NCBI GenBank assembly: GCA_000990005.1 | Contig: LBPF01000006.1 | Coordinates: forward strand, 1-33,614 | Origin: Candidatus Woesebacteria bacterium GW2011_GWB1_33_38 | GTDB lineage: Bacteria > Patescibacteriota > Microgenomatia > UBA8517 | DNA: 33,614 nucleotides | Reading direction: 5' to 3' | Shown: piece by piece, positions 8,166 through 16,165 of the stretch | Layout: each line of letters starts with the position of its first letter | Numbering within the stretch: position 1 is the stretch's first letter | The notes under the pieces: generated by a model | What the model was told of the DNA's origin: nothing | What the model saw: the letters and a program-made list of their open reading frames with translations, nothing else | The model's database searches: none | Position numbers and translations under genes: made by a program

Positions 8166-8438
8166 ATGTTTACTGAAATTACCTTATTACCTCAAGATAG
8201 TGATTTTGGTGAAGAATCTACTAAGGAAAGATTCTCTAGAGAGGAATGGACATCAAAGTGTAGTTTGTGTAGCCGATCTGGCTTTAATGGAAGCTGTACA
8301 GGAATAACTGTCTCTGCTTATCGTGGAAATCGTATGTCGTGGAAAGAGTTTGCTTTACAGGCTTCAACTAATGATTCTTCTGGATATTTGCATGAGATGA
8401 ATTTTCAATGTGTTAGGGCAGGGGCTGAAATAAAATAA
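8166..8438 (+). CDS. small four-Cys protein, paralogue of the next gene, 90 aa
   Basis: Third gene of the operon. It has a Cys cluster KCSLC (about 35-39), then CTGIT (about 48) and a last Cys near residue 82. The downstream gene has the same order: C-x2-C, a short gap, C-T-G-(I/V), a central Trp and a late Cys, so the two are diverged paralogues. The four Cys could bind zinc or an Fe-S cluster, or form disulfides; no export signal is present, which favours metal binding (inference). Function unknown. Confidence 0.6.
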   Translation: MFTEITLLPQDSDFGEESTKERFSREEWTSKCSLCSRSGFNGSCTGITVSAYRGNRMSWKEFALQASTNDSSGYLHEMNFQCVRAGAEIK

Positions 8439-8444
8439 AACTTC

Positions 8445-8783
8445 ATGGCTGAGATAAATTTTCCATTAAGTGTTAGAGATGAAAACAGTGGGGGAACATA
8501 TCATGGAACAGGAGATCGTTGGCCTCAAAATATGGATACACTACCCAAAACTTCACAATTAAAACTTCAGGAAGAATCGGCAGGATTACAAGTTGAAAAA
8601 ATAAAAAAAGATTGTTGTGAATTTTGTCCATTTCGTGCTAAGTGTACTGGTGTTCGTGTGGGTACAGGTGGTATGTTTTCAGGGGCATGGGTCAAAGTTG
8701 TCACAAGAACAAGTTTAACCAAAACTGAGTTTTTAACTGCAAATCCTGCATGTGCACAAAAATATGGTGCAACCTTTAGTTAA
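8445..8783 (+). CDS. small Cys-rich protein, 112 aa
   Basis: Last gene of the small-protein operon. Residues about 63-76 read DCCEFCPFRAKCTG, followed by a Gly-rich segment, a Trp and a final Cys near residue 104. The pattern parallels the preceding gene. CPFRAKCTG-like motifs recall short metal-binding knuckles, but no named family is assigned. The stop codon is only 3 nt before the -35 of the next transcription unit. Confidence 0.6.
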   Translation: MAEINFPLSVRDENSGGTYHGTGDRWPQNMDTLPKTSQLKLQEESAGLQVEKIKKDCCEFCPFRAKCTGVRVGTGGMFSGAWVKVVTRTSLTKTEFLTANPACAQKYGATFS

Positions 8784-8786
8784 TCC

Positions 8787-8836
8787 TTGACAAAAGTTCT
8801 GTTTTATTCTACAATTAGTTAAGTTTTTAACTAATT
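8787..8836 (+). promoter_or_regulatory. AbiE promoter and 24-bp operator abutting the start codon
   Basis: TTGACA (8787-8792), 17-nt spacer, TACAAT (8810-8815). Arms AATTAGTTAA (8813-8822) and TTAACTAATT (8827-8836) with a 4-nt centre overlap the -10 and run exactly up to the ATG at 8837. AbiEi proteins are known to repress their own operons by binding inverted repeats. Confidence 0.85.
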
Positions 8837-9466
8837 ATGGAACAGATTGAAAAATTACCTTTTTTTAATAAAGTAACGGCAGGTGTTGCCTTAGGTAAAT
8901 CTGGTCAAAATCTTGATTACTGGATTAAGACAAGGCTTAAAAGTGGTGAAATTATTGCTTTAAAAAAGGGATTATTTGTATCGAAATATTACTTAATAGC
9001 TTTGCAAGCAGATTTTAGGTTAAGAGAAAATTATCTTCAATACTTAGCTGGAATAATATATCAGCCATCATATTTATCATTAGAATATGTATTAAGTCTC
9101 AAGAATTTGATTCCCGAGGCTATATATAGTTATACCTCGATTTCACTTAAAACTACGAGAGATTTTAAAAACAAGTTAGGTAAATATAATTATCAAACCA
9201 TCAAAGATGATTTGTTTGGAGGGTTTGAAGTTATAGAATTTGATGGTGGAAAGAGAATAAGAATTGCGACAAAGGCTAAAGCATTGTTTGATTTCTTGTA
9301 TCTAAAAAAAATTAAGAATTTAGATCTGTTGAAATATGAAATAAATGAAGGGCTTCGGATTAATTGGTTAGAATTTGATAAAAATGATATTAAAGAATTT
9401 AAACGATTTGCAATGATTTCAAATTCATCTAAAATGAAAAGTATCGTAAAAATAATGAAATGGTAG
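8837..9466 (+). CDS. abiEi: AbiEi-like antitoxin of a type IV toxin-antitoxin system
   Basis: A 209-aa protein with a DNA-binding winged helix at the N-terminus and the AbiEi core (QPSYLSLEYVLSLKNLIPEA, about 75-94; later RIRIATKAKALFDFLYL, the usual conserved AKALFD segment). In this family the antitoxin does not bind the toxin directly: it counteracts it and represses the operon. Its stop overlaps the start of the toxin gene by 7 nt, so the pair is translationally coupled. The 24-bp operator directly in front fits autorepression. A second AbiE pair sits at 21112-22479 with a near-identical operator design. Confidence 0.87.
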   Translation: MEQIEKLPFFNKVTAGVALGKSGQNLDYWIKTRLKSGEIIALKKGLFVSKYYLIALQADFRLRENYLQYLAGIIYQPSYLSLEYVLSLKNLIPEAIYSYTSISLKTTRDFKNKLGKYNYQTIKDDLFGGFEVIEFDGGKRIRIATKAKALFDFLYLKKIKNLDLLKYEINEGLRINWLEFDKNDIKEFKRFAMISNSSKMKSIVKIMKW

Positions 9467-10311
9467 TTGAAAACTTAAAACTAATATTATCAAAAAATAA
9501 AGATATTAAATCAAAAGATTATCTTCGTAATTTGTTGAAAGAAGAGCTTCAAATTGTTGTTTTGAATTTTATATATACAAATTCCAAGTATAAAGATTTG
9601 ATTTTTACAGGCGGAACCTGTCTACGGAAATTTTATGGTTTAGGCAGGCTTTCTGAGGATCTTGACTTTGACACCCATGATGGTTACTCTTTTGCTGGTA
9701 AAGAATTTGATTATAATAAATTTGCAAATGATTTAATTACATATTTTAATTCTGTTCTGAAATATAAAAACATCTCTGCAAAAGTAAAATACAAGACAGT
9801 CTTTTTGAAATTACCGGTGCTTCGAGAAATTGGTTATGCTGGGCCAAATGATAGTGAAATACTTATGTTACGAATTGATATTTCAAATTCATACACATCA
9901 AGTTGCGGAATAGAGATTAAAATTTTTGATTCAATCGAGTACAGTTTTGTTGCTAAGACTTATGATTTTTCGACACTTATCGCAAATAAAATAGCTGCAT
10001 TTTTGACTAGAATCTATAAAAAAGGTGGTATTCAACAAGAATCTTTTAAAGGTAGAGATGCCTTTGATGTTGTTTGGATGTTTGGTGAGATTAATTCAAA
10101 AAAAGTAAATATAAATTTTACTAGATTAAAAGAATATGTAAATTTTAACAATGCCGATGATTTAAAAAATCAAATACTTAAAAAATCATTAGTAATTAAA
10201 AGCACTGATTTGTATTATGATCTGAAAAACTTTTTTAAAGATGATATATATGTAAAACAATTTTGTGATAATTTTCAAGAATTACTTAAAAGTAGCATTA
10301 AATACATCTAA
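9460..10311 (+). CDS. abiEii: AbiEii-like nucleotidyltransferase toxin
   Basis: A 283-aa nucleotidyltransferase of the AbiEii/AbiGii family. The active-site signature is complete: FTGGTCLRKFYGLGRLSEDL followed by DFD (about 47-69) gives the GG(T/S)...D-x-D pattern, and the later KGRDAFDVVWMF corresponds to the family's conserved KxRD-x-x-D block. Such toxins transfer nucleotides to cellular targets and stop growth, aborting phage infection in studied cases. No frame damage is visible, so it is likely functional. It is co-transcribed with the AbiEi gene. Confidence 0.88.
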   Translation: MVVENLKLILSKNKDIKSKDYLRNLLKEELQIVVLNFIYTNSKYKDLIFTGGTCLRKFYGLGRLSEDLDFDTHDGYSFAGKEFDYNKFANDLITYFNSVLKYKNISAKVKYKTVFLKLPVLREIGYAGPNDSEILMLRIDISNSYTSSCGIEIKIFDSIEYSFVAKTYDFSTLIANKIAAFLTRIYKKGGIQQESFKGRDAFDVVWMFGEINSKKVNINFTRLKEYVNFNNADDLKNQILKKSLVIKSTDLYYDLKNFFKDDIYVKQFCDNFQELLKSSIKYI

Positions 10312-10358
10312 TTTGATATAATACACACATATTCCACAATGCGTGGCATTGGTTATTT

Positions 10359-11249
10359 ATGAAGAAAGTAATTTTAGTATTTTTATTGTTTCTAACTTTT
10401 CAGTTTATAAGTTACGGGTTACGAGTTACGAGTACTATGGCCAAAACAACTCCAAGCCCTGTTGCTACAATTTTACCAAGTCCTATTCCAACTGAAATTT
10501 CAAGAGTTGACATAACTCAGAAAAGTGAAGAAGCAGTTGGTCCTTTAGAGAAACTTATTAAAGAACAAACTTTAAGTTCAATTTGGCCTTTTAATCCCTT
10601 AAAATACGCAATAAAAGATGCAGTTAATAGTGGTATTCCAGCTAACACTATTGTACTTTTACTTCTTTTGCCCGTTGTAGCTACGGTTATAGCCGCTACC
10701 CGTCAACTTATAGGTATAAGAGGTTTTGGTATATTTTTGCCAGCCGCACTTTCCGTTACTTTTGTCGCAATTGGCCCAGCTCTTGGAATTATATTATTTT
10801 TAATAATTGGAGCTATTTCAATGCTGGTTAGACTTTTAACTAGAAAACTAAAATTAAGACTACAATATTTACCTAAAATGGCACTTATTTTATGGTTTGT
10901 TTCATTCGGAATTTTAGGAGTATTGTTTATATCTCCATATGCAAACATAGAAGGACTTAAAAACGTATCAATTTTTCCTGTACTTGTTTTAACGCTTTTA
11001 GTTGAAGACTTTACCAAAATTCAGCTTGGAAAATCTGTTAAAACAGCAATTGGAATTACTTCCCAAACTTTACTATTGGCCCTTTTATCATACCTCTTTT
11101 TAACCTTTGCACCATTTCAAAAGTATGTACTTCTAAATCCCGAGATCTCTTTATTTATTACTTTTGCGATAGATATCATATTAGGTCGTTACATAGGTTT
11201 AAGATTTATGGAATACAAACGTTTCAGAAAATTAATAAGTGGAAAGTAA
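10359..11249 (+). CDS. 7TM_transglut_C-type integral membrane protein
   Basis: A 296-aa membrane protein. After a signal peptide or first helix and a Thr/Pro/Ser-rich linker comes a block of about seven membrane helices with the marker region VVATVIAATRQLIGIRGFGI (about 107-126), typical of the 7TM domain usually fused to an inactive transglutaminase. The transglutaminase domain is missing here. In many bacteria this membrane protein is encoded beside an ATP-grasp ligase and a retropepsin-like protease, exactly the next gene here (10-nt gap). A TATAAT at 10317-10322 may be its promoter. The heptamer GTTACG(G/A) is repeated three times at 10411-10431 in the signal-peptide region. Confidence 0.8.
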   Translation: MKKVILVFLLFLTFQFISYGLRVTSTMAKTTPSPVATILPSPIPTEISRVDITQKSEEAVGPLEKLIKEQTLSSIWPFNPLKYAIKDAVNSGIPANTIVLLLLLPVVATVIAATRQLIGIRGFGIFLPAALSVTFVAIGPALGIILFLIIGAISMLVRLLTRKLKLRLQYLPKMALILWFVSFGILGVLFISPYANIEGLKNVSIFPVLVLTLLVEDFTKIQLGKSVKTAIGITSQTLLLALLSYLFLTFAPFQKYVLLNPEISLFITFAIDIILGRYIGLRFMEYKRFRKLISGK

Positions 11250-11258
11250 AACTTCATT

Positions 11259-12575
11259 ATGAAAATATCATCAATTTTGGGCTTAAATTCAAGAGGTGTA
11301 CTTTATACTTCCAAGTATAATTCTCGCAGTGCTAAAAAAATTGCCGATTCAAAATTATTAACCCATGCCGTTTTAAAAAGATTTGATGTCCCACATCCTA
11401 AGATTTATAAAAAATTTAAAAATCCTGAAGATGTTATTGATTACGATTGGAACAAGCTACCTAGTAGTTTTGCATTAAAACCTTCCCGAGGGCTTGGAGG
11501 AGAGGGAATAATTGTTGTCAAAAAGAAAATAAATAATTATTGGTCAACAACTTCACGGCAAAAAATAACTGCTGAAGACTTAAAACTTCAAACCTTAGAT
11601 ATTTTAGAAGGTGCCTATTCTATGGGAAATGAGCCTGACACAGCTTTTGTTCAGGAGTATGTTGGCAAACATAGAAGGTTTTTTAAGTTAGCATTTCGTG
11701 GAACACCCGATATTAGAGTTATTGTTTTTAATAAAATTCCAGTAATGGCAATGCTAAGGCTTCCAACAAGAGAGTCGGGAGGAAGAGCAAACTTACATCA
11801 AGGAGCATTGGGTTTAGGTATTGATATAGGAAGTGGAATGACAACAAATGCAATTTGGCACAATAACCCAATTGAAAAATCTCCCGACTTTGAAACGAAG
11901 CTAAAAGGAGTGAAGGTGCCATACTGGCAAAAGATCTTAGAAATTGCAGTTAAAGCTCAGATTGCCTCAGGCTTGGGCTATGCTGGGGTGGATGTAGTCC
12001 TTCATCCTGATAAAGGACCCATGATAATTGAGCTTAATGCTCAGCCTGGGTTATCTATTCAACTAGCCAACATGGAAGGGCTTAAGAAAAGATTAGAAAG
12101 AGTTGATGATATGGATGTAATTGATGTTGGGCATGGGGTTAGGATTGCCAAAGCTTTATTTGGTGGAAGGTATAAGGGAAAAATTAAAGATAGCCCTGAT
12201 GAAGTCAAATTAATTAAAGCTGTTGAAGAAATCAAAATAAAGGATATAGATGGCAAAAAACATAAAGTTCTATCCAAAATTGACACAGGTGCATGGTCAT
12301 CCGCAATTGACAAAAAATATGCAAAAGCCTTAGGACTTTTAAAAAAGGATAGGATACTTTGGTTTAGAGATAAATTATCAAGTTTGGGTAAAGAAGCAAG
12401 GCCTGTTATCCCTGTGACCATTTACCTTTCTGGTAGAAAAATAAAAACAAACATGACTGTGGCTGATAGAAAATTATTGAGGTATGATGTGTTGATAGGT
12501 AGGATCGACTTACAAGGCTTTTTAGTTAATCCAGAAATTGATAAAGATAAACTTGTAAAGGCAAAATGGTCATGA
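11259..12575 (+). CDS. RimK/alpha-L-glutamate ligase-like ATP-grasp fused to retropepsin-like domain
   Basis: A 438-aa two-domain protein. Residues 1-about 310 form an ATP-grasp domain of the alpha-L-glutamate-ligase-like type: ATP loop ALKPSRGLGGEGIIVVKKK, FVQEYV, the DIRVIVFNK strand and the metal-binding IIELNAQPG. Residues about 325-438 match the retropepsin-like 'ATP-dependent zinc protease' family: the DTGAWSSAID active-site motif and the closing IGRIDLQGFLVNP. In other bacteria these are often separate adjacent genes; here they are one chain. Together with the 7TM protein upstream, the enzyme probably ligates and trims a peptide or cell-envelope substrate (inference). It overlaps the next gene by 10 nt. 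Confidence 0.85.
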   Translation: MKISSILGLNSRGVLYTSKYNSRSAKKIADSKLLTHAVLKRFDVPHPKIYKKFKNPEDVIDYDWNKLPSSFALKPSRGLGGEGIIVVKKKINNYWSTTSRQKITAEDLKLQTLDILEGAYSMGNEPDTAFVQEYVGKHRRFFKLAFRGTPDIRVIVFNKIPVMAMLRLPTRESGGRANLHQGALGLGIDIGSGMTTNAIWHNNPIEKSPDFETKLKGVKVPYWQKILEIAVKAQIASGLGYAGVDVVLHPDKGPMIIELNAQPGLSIQLANMEGLKKRLERVDDMDVIDVGHGVRIAKALFGGRYKGKIKDSPDEVKLIKAVEEIKIKDIDGKKHKVLSKIDTGAWSSAIDKKYAKALGLLKKDRILWFRDKLSSLGKEARPVIPVTIYLSGRKIKTNMTVADRKLLRYDVLIGRIDLQGFLVNPEIDKDKLVKAKWS

Positions 12576-13381
12576 ATATTATATTAATATTAACAAGTGG
12601 TAAAGTTTCAAAACTTGATAACTTTATTGGTAAAGGTGTTGATTTGGGATCGTTTGATGATGTTAATTTTGATTCCGACTCAAATGCTTTAAGGCTGAAA
12701 GCCGTAGACCTAAAGCAATATACGCTGATATATTTTCGGATGGTTGGGAAAAGTTTAGAAGTTGCAACTTTAGTTACTGATTATGCAATTAAAAATAATA
12801 TAAAAATAGTAGATGGAATTTATACTAAATCTAATCTTATGCCCATAACTCTGGGAAAGTCAGTTGAGCTAAAAAAACTCTTAGAATCTGGTATAACGAC
12901 CCCCAAAACTGTTTTTGGAACATTTAACAAGTTACCATTTCCATATGTAGTCAAGTCGACAACTTCTTCGCGGGCCAGAGAAGTATGGCTTGTAAACAAT
13001 GAAGAAGAATTAAAAAGTTTGAGAGAAAAACTTCCCAAAAATAAATTTTTCTTTGTTCAGGAGTTTATATCAAAAGCTAAGAGGGCACGTTTATTAATAA
13101 TAGGTAATAAAGTAATAGGGGGAATTTTAAGACAAACTAAATGGAATAAAGATGAAACAAAAGAGACATTGAATCCAGTGCCAGTTGATATGGCAAAGCT
13201 TGCAATTGAAGCTACAAAGGCAGTCGGGCTTGATGTGTGTGGAGTTGATTTGTTGATTAATGAGAATAAAAAGTTATATGTTATTGAAGCAAATGCTGCG
13301 CCTTCATGGAAATTAATTAATAAATATTGTGATGTATCAGTTGAAGATGAAATCATTAAATATCTATCAAGCAAAATTTAA
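12566..13381 (+). CDS. RimK-like ATP-grasp protein
   Basis: A 271-aa ATP-grasp enzyme. An N-terminal pre-ATP-grasp domain is followed by YVVKSTTSSRAREVWLV (ATP loop), FFVQEFI, ARLLIIGNKVIGGILRQ, CGVDLLI and the metal site YVIEANAAPSW (E-x-N intact). The family joins an amino acid to a carboxylate through an acylphosphate. The acceptor is unknown; the substrate is probably shared with the neighbouring ATP-grasp genes. Start and stop overlap both neighbours, showing a tightly coupled operon 10359-14537. Confidence 0.82.
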   Translation: MVMNIILILTSGKVSKLDNFIGKGVDLGSFDDVNFDSDSNALRLKAVDLKQYTLIYFRMVGKSLEVATLVTDYAIKNNIKIVDGIYTKSNLMPITLGKSVELKKLLESGITTPKTVFGTFNKLPFPYVVKSTTSSRAREVWLVNNEEELKSLREKLPKNKFFFVQEFISKAKRARLLIIGNKVIGGILRQTKWNKDETKETLNPVPVDMAKLAIEATKAVGLDVCGVDLLINENKKLYVIEANAAPSWKLINKYCDVSVEDEIIKYLSSKI

Positions 13382-13952
13382 AAAGTTTGGAAGTAATCAT
13401 AAATCATTACTCTGGAAAACTAAGGGTGCTGCACATCAGCGCTTCAGAGAGTTCTGGAAAGAAATAGATTTTAACAACAAAAAAGTGTTAGATATTGGTT
13501 GTGGTTTTGGTGAAATGGGCAATTTTCTTGTGAAAAGATATAAAAATGTTACCTACAAAGGTGTCGATATAATGCCCGAATTCATTGAAAGTGGGAAAAA
13601 ACTTTACCCACAGTTGGACCTTGAGATTCATGATTTTCACGAGCTAACAAACACCGTAAGTTATAGTGGCATAATGTACGACATTGTTTTAGCTAGTGGT
13701 GTTTTAAACTCCAACATCCCAAATAATATGGATTATCGCGAAAAGTCAATCAAAAAGATGTTTGAGTTAACTAATAATTGTCTTGCCTTTAACATGTTAG
13801 GAAGCCATCCTCAACCTAAAAATGATGAAGATTCAAATGTTTGGTATGCAGATAGTTTAGAAATTATAGAGTACTGTATGAGTTTATCACAACGCGTCAT
13901 ATTACGAGCAAATTATCATCCCAAAGACTTTACAATTTTTATGTATGTGTGA
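13347..13952 (+). CDS. class I SAM-dependent methyltransferase
   Basis: A 201-aa methyltransferase with motif I VLDIGCGFGEMGNFL at about residues 44-58 and an acidic motif II (YKGVDIMPEF). The N-terminal segment (YQAKFKKFGSNHKSLLWKTK) is typical of a small-molecule or trans-aconitate-like methyltransferase subgroup. ATG at 13347 was chosen because the conserved part begins just after it; GTG 13329 and ATG 13332 are alternatives. All overlap the previous gene. The tail overlaps the start of the pseudogene by 8 nt. It lies inside an ATP-grasp operon, so its target may be the same peptide or metabolite. Confidence 0.78.
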   Translation: MKSLNIYQAKFKKFGSNHKSLLWKTKGAAHQRFREFWKEIDFNNKKVLDIGCGFGEMGNFLVKRYKNVTYKGVDIMPEFIESGKKLYPQLDLEIHDFHELTNTVSYSGIMYDIVLASGVLNSNIPNNMDYREKSIKKMFELTNNCLAFNMLGSHPQPKNDEDSNVWYADSLEIIEYCMSLSQRVILRANYHPKDFTIFMYV

Positions 13953-14537
13953 TCTAATTATTTTTACACAATATCCAATGGCCTATGCTCCAAAAAGGCT
14001 CGAAAATGAGGCCCAATTGTAGGGTTTTACCCTGCAAGTCATCAGTTATAGTAATGTTGATTTGAAAATTTACCAGAAACAAAATATGTGATACTTCGGG
14101 AACCGAATCCAAAAAAAGATCTTTACAGATTAAGAGACAAAGTTTTGAGACATTACCTGAATTCTAATACCTATGTTCTAAATTCTAAATCCTATCTAAA
14201 GTGGAGTGTCTTGGACAAAAAGACTCAAGAGCTAGAATTTCAAAAAGCAGGTTTTGATTTACGAGTCATTGTAATCGATTCTAAAGTGGTTGGAATTATG
14301 AAAAGGACTCCAAGATCGGGAGAATTCCTTTCAAACTTTTCCAAAAGAATAATTATAGGAAACATAGCAGTCGAAACTGCAAGACGTTTCAAACTTGATT
14401 ATGTTGGGGTTGACATAATGCTTGGCAATGGCAATAAGTGGAAAGTTTTGGAAGTAAATAGAGCTTGCCAGTTCAAGGGATTTGAAAAGGCTTTAAAGAT
14501 TAATGTTGCAAAGGAAGTAACTGAATTTTTTAATTAA
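13945..14537 (+). pseudogene. decayed RimK-like ATP-grasp gene
   Basis: From ATG 13945 (overlapping the methyltransferase end) the frame reads MCDLIIFTQYPMAYAPKRLE, an ATP-grasp N-terminus, but hits TAG at 14020-14022 and continues in frame to VDLKIY. The homologous sequence then resumes in another frame (ENLPETKYVILREPNPKKDL) near 14064, so there is a frameshift with small loss around 14060. Further on, QKAGF jumps straight to DLRVIVIDSKVVG, so the central ATP-binding part (roughly 70-80 residues in relatives) is deleted, and the stretch after GEFLSNFSK is shortened. The end (KVLEVNRACQFKGFEKA) is well preserved. The longest remaining frame, 14088-14537 from GTG, is probably not a real gene. 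Confidence 0.8.
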
Positions 14538-14823
14538 CAAATCTAAGTGATTCTGAGTGCCACTTAGCAATTTCCTTGCCATGTTTTGCTATGTATTGCA
14601 CACATCTCGCACTTGCGTTGTCATCGAGTTTTCCACTAGCTAACGCTTTTTCGACTATTTTTACACTTTCCATTACCATTTTGCGATAACCATCATCTGC
14701 ATCTCCCTGATAATCAGCAAGTCTTGATATCCAATCATTATCAATATTTTTGCTATCGACTACCTGCGCTAAAATAATAGATCCAATCACCTGTTCCATT
14801 TCTCTTTTCAAATCTTTGTTCAT
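14530..14823 (-). CDS. small helical protein of unknown function, 97 aa
   Basis: A 97-residue, mostly helical, soluble protein (one Cys, two Trp) with no recognised family. It is convergent with the ATP-grasp pseudogene, overlapping by 8 nt. Upstream on its strand lies one copy of the CTCAA-n6-CTCAA box (14859-14876), about 35 nt from the start codon, a similar distance to that seen before the small gene at 22602. Confidence 0.55.
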   Translation of the reverse strand: MNKDLKREMEQVIGSIILAQVVDSKNIDNDWISRLADYQGDADDGYRKMVMESVKIVEKALASGKLDDNASARCVQYIAKHGKEIAKWHSESLRFVN

Positions 14824-14858
14824 AATGGAGGTAGTTTAAAGTAGTAATAAATCAATTT

Positions 14859-14876
14859 CTTGAGTTTTTGTTGAGG
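14859..14876. promoter_or_regulatory. CTCAA-n6-CTCAA box, copy 1
   Basis: Minus-strand CCTCAACAAAAACTCAAG has two CTCAA pentamers exactly 11 bp apart, one helical turn, as for tandem binding by OmpR-type winged helices. The same 18-mer occurs at 22550-22567 and a near copy at 21081-21097. It lies between the divergent genes 14823(-) and 14939(+). Confidence 0.55.
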
Positions 14877-14938
14877 TAAGGTTTTAATTAAATTTTCTAA
14901 CTCTGAGCGTGATATAATATAGGGTATATGATGAGACA

Positions 14939-15832
14939 ATGAAAAAAATATTAGTATTAGTTGATAGGTTGAGTTTAAGTAAAAAGAAATTAACTAGATT
15001 TTTAAATAAAAATTCAAGTAATTTATATCAGGCCGATCTTCGTTCCTTTTCTGATTTATTTTTTGAAATAAAAACTGGAAAAGTAAAAATTAAAGCGAGA
15101 GGTGTTGATTTATCTAAATATGATTTAGTCTTTGTAAGACGGGCTGGAAAGTATGTCCGCTACATGGGAGCAATTTCAAAATATTTAGATTTCAAAAAGG
15201 TAAAGTTTATAGATCCTGCATTTAGGGAAATTGGTATGTCTATGGATAAGGCCTCAAGTGCTATTAGACTGGCGATAAAAAAAATTCCAATGCCAGATAG
15301 TTATTTTTGTTTTAGATCTTCAGTTGTGAAGAATAAAGAAAAAATTATCCTATCCTTGGGTCTGCCAATAATTGCTAAGGCAATTAATTCTCAAAGAAAT
15401 AAAAACATATTTATCTTAAAGTCTTCTTTAGACTTTGATAAACTTTTGAAAAGATCAAAGAAGGAATTTATTTTTCAAAAATTCATAGATATTGAAAGTG
15501 AATATAGATTATTAGTTATGGGTGGAAAGGTTGTTGTTTTGGAGCAAAAATCAGTTCGTAATTACAAAAAAATTAAGGTAGAGTATTTAGACCCTGATGA
15601 ACCATCAGTGTTTTTAAAACTTGATACTGTTTGTCAAGAAATTAATAAAATAGCAATTAAATCAACCAGCATTTTAAATCTTGATATTGCTGGAGTTGAT
15701 ATCGCCATTGAAAAAGGTACAAATAAAAACTTTTTAATTGAAGTAAATAAAGGCCCAGGAATTGTCCCAGATGCAAAAACCTCTCCGGAACTAAAGGCCT
15801 TTTCAGATTATTTAAAGTCAGTTTTGAAGTAA
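14939..15832 (+). CDS. RimK-like ATP-grasp protein
   Basis: A 297-aa ATP-grasp enzyme. The pre-ATP-grasp part (to about 100) contains KYDLVFVRRAGKYVRYMG; the ATP-grasp core shows PIIAKAINSQRNKNIFILKS, FIFQKFIDIESEYRLLVMGG, IAGVDIAIE and the metal site FLIEVNKGPG (E-x-N intact). It is the fourth ATP-grasp reading frame in this cluster but has its own promoter (TATAAT 14913-14918, poor -35) and is separated from the operon by the minus-strand gene. Acceptor and amino-acid substrates are unknown. Confidence 0.8.
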   Translation: MKKILVLVDRLSLSKKKLTRFLNKNSSNLYQADLRSFSDLFFEIKTGKVKIKARGVDLSKYDLVFVRRAGKYVRYMGAISKYLDFKKVKFIDPAFREIGMSMDKASSAIRLAIKKIPMPDSYFCFRSSVVKNKEKIILSLGLPIIAKAINSQRNKNIFILKSSLDFDKLLKRSKKEFIFQKFIDIESEYRLLVMGGKVVVLEQKSVRNYKKIKVEYLDPDEPSVFLKLDTVCQEINKIAIKSTSILNLDIAGVDIAIEKGTNKNFLIEVNKGPGIVPDAKTSPELKAFSDYLKSVLK

Positions 15833-15835
15833 ATA

Positions 15836-15898
15836 TGTCAGGAATCTGTAATGATTGACAGGTATCCGTCAAGCGATATTTTTATTGATATTTATAAT
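15836..15898 (+). promoter_or_regulatory. regulated promoter shared in design with 18299-18361
   Basis: TGTCAGGAAT (15836-15845), then TTGACAGGTATCCGTCAAGC (15855-15874), then TATAAT (15893-15898) 18 nt later and 7 nt before the ATG at 15906. The same blocks in the same order precede the small-protein operon at 18394, so one regulator probably controls both. Confidence 0.6.
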
Positions 15899-15905
15899 TC
15901 ACAAA

Positions 15906-16151
15906 ATGGAAGTAGTCGTAGCGACAAAAACAGATTTGGAACAAGCAGAAGATGCGGCGAGAAAAGCTCGAAAAGAGGCATCCGATACTCTTGCTTGGTA
16001 TAAAGCAAAAAAACAAGGTGGGTCTAGAGTGGAAGCCAAGATATCTGCTAGGCTATTACTAGCTGATTTAAGGGACGCCAATGCTAAAGGTCGAGAGGTT
16101 GAAAGACTTAAGAAAAAACGAGATGAGTTGAAAACAATGGTCGCTTGGTAA
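15906..16151 (+). CDS. small coiled-coil protein of unknown function, 81 aa
   Basis: An Ala/Lys/Glu/Arg-rich, almost entirely helical protein (DLEQAEDAARKARKEASDTL and later REVERLKKKRDELKTMVAW) that looks like a helical hairpin. It ends in AW, resembling the LIW end of the small protein at 19035-19253, which has a comparable helical character; a distant relationship is possible. A start 51 nt upstream (15855) was rejected because it would lie inside the promoter. Convergent with the unknown gene at 16166-17128. Confidence 0.6.
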   Translation: MEVVVATKTDLEQAEDAARKARKEASDTLAWYKAKKQGGSRVEAKISARLLLADLRDANAKGREVERLKKKRDELKTMVAW

Positions 16152-16165
16152 GGTTGTAGTAATTT

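Noticed and set aside
14013-14034. Hairpin TTGTAGGGT-TTT-ACCCTGCAA as a terminator
   Set aside because: No T run follows, the stem has a mismatch and it lies within the ATP-grasp pseudogene; likely chance.
14088-14537. Functional 149-residue ATP-grasp gene from GTG
   Set aside because: Homologous N-terminal sequence exists upstream in another frame with a stop, and the central ATP-binding region is missing, so it is the end of a pseudogene.
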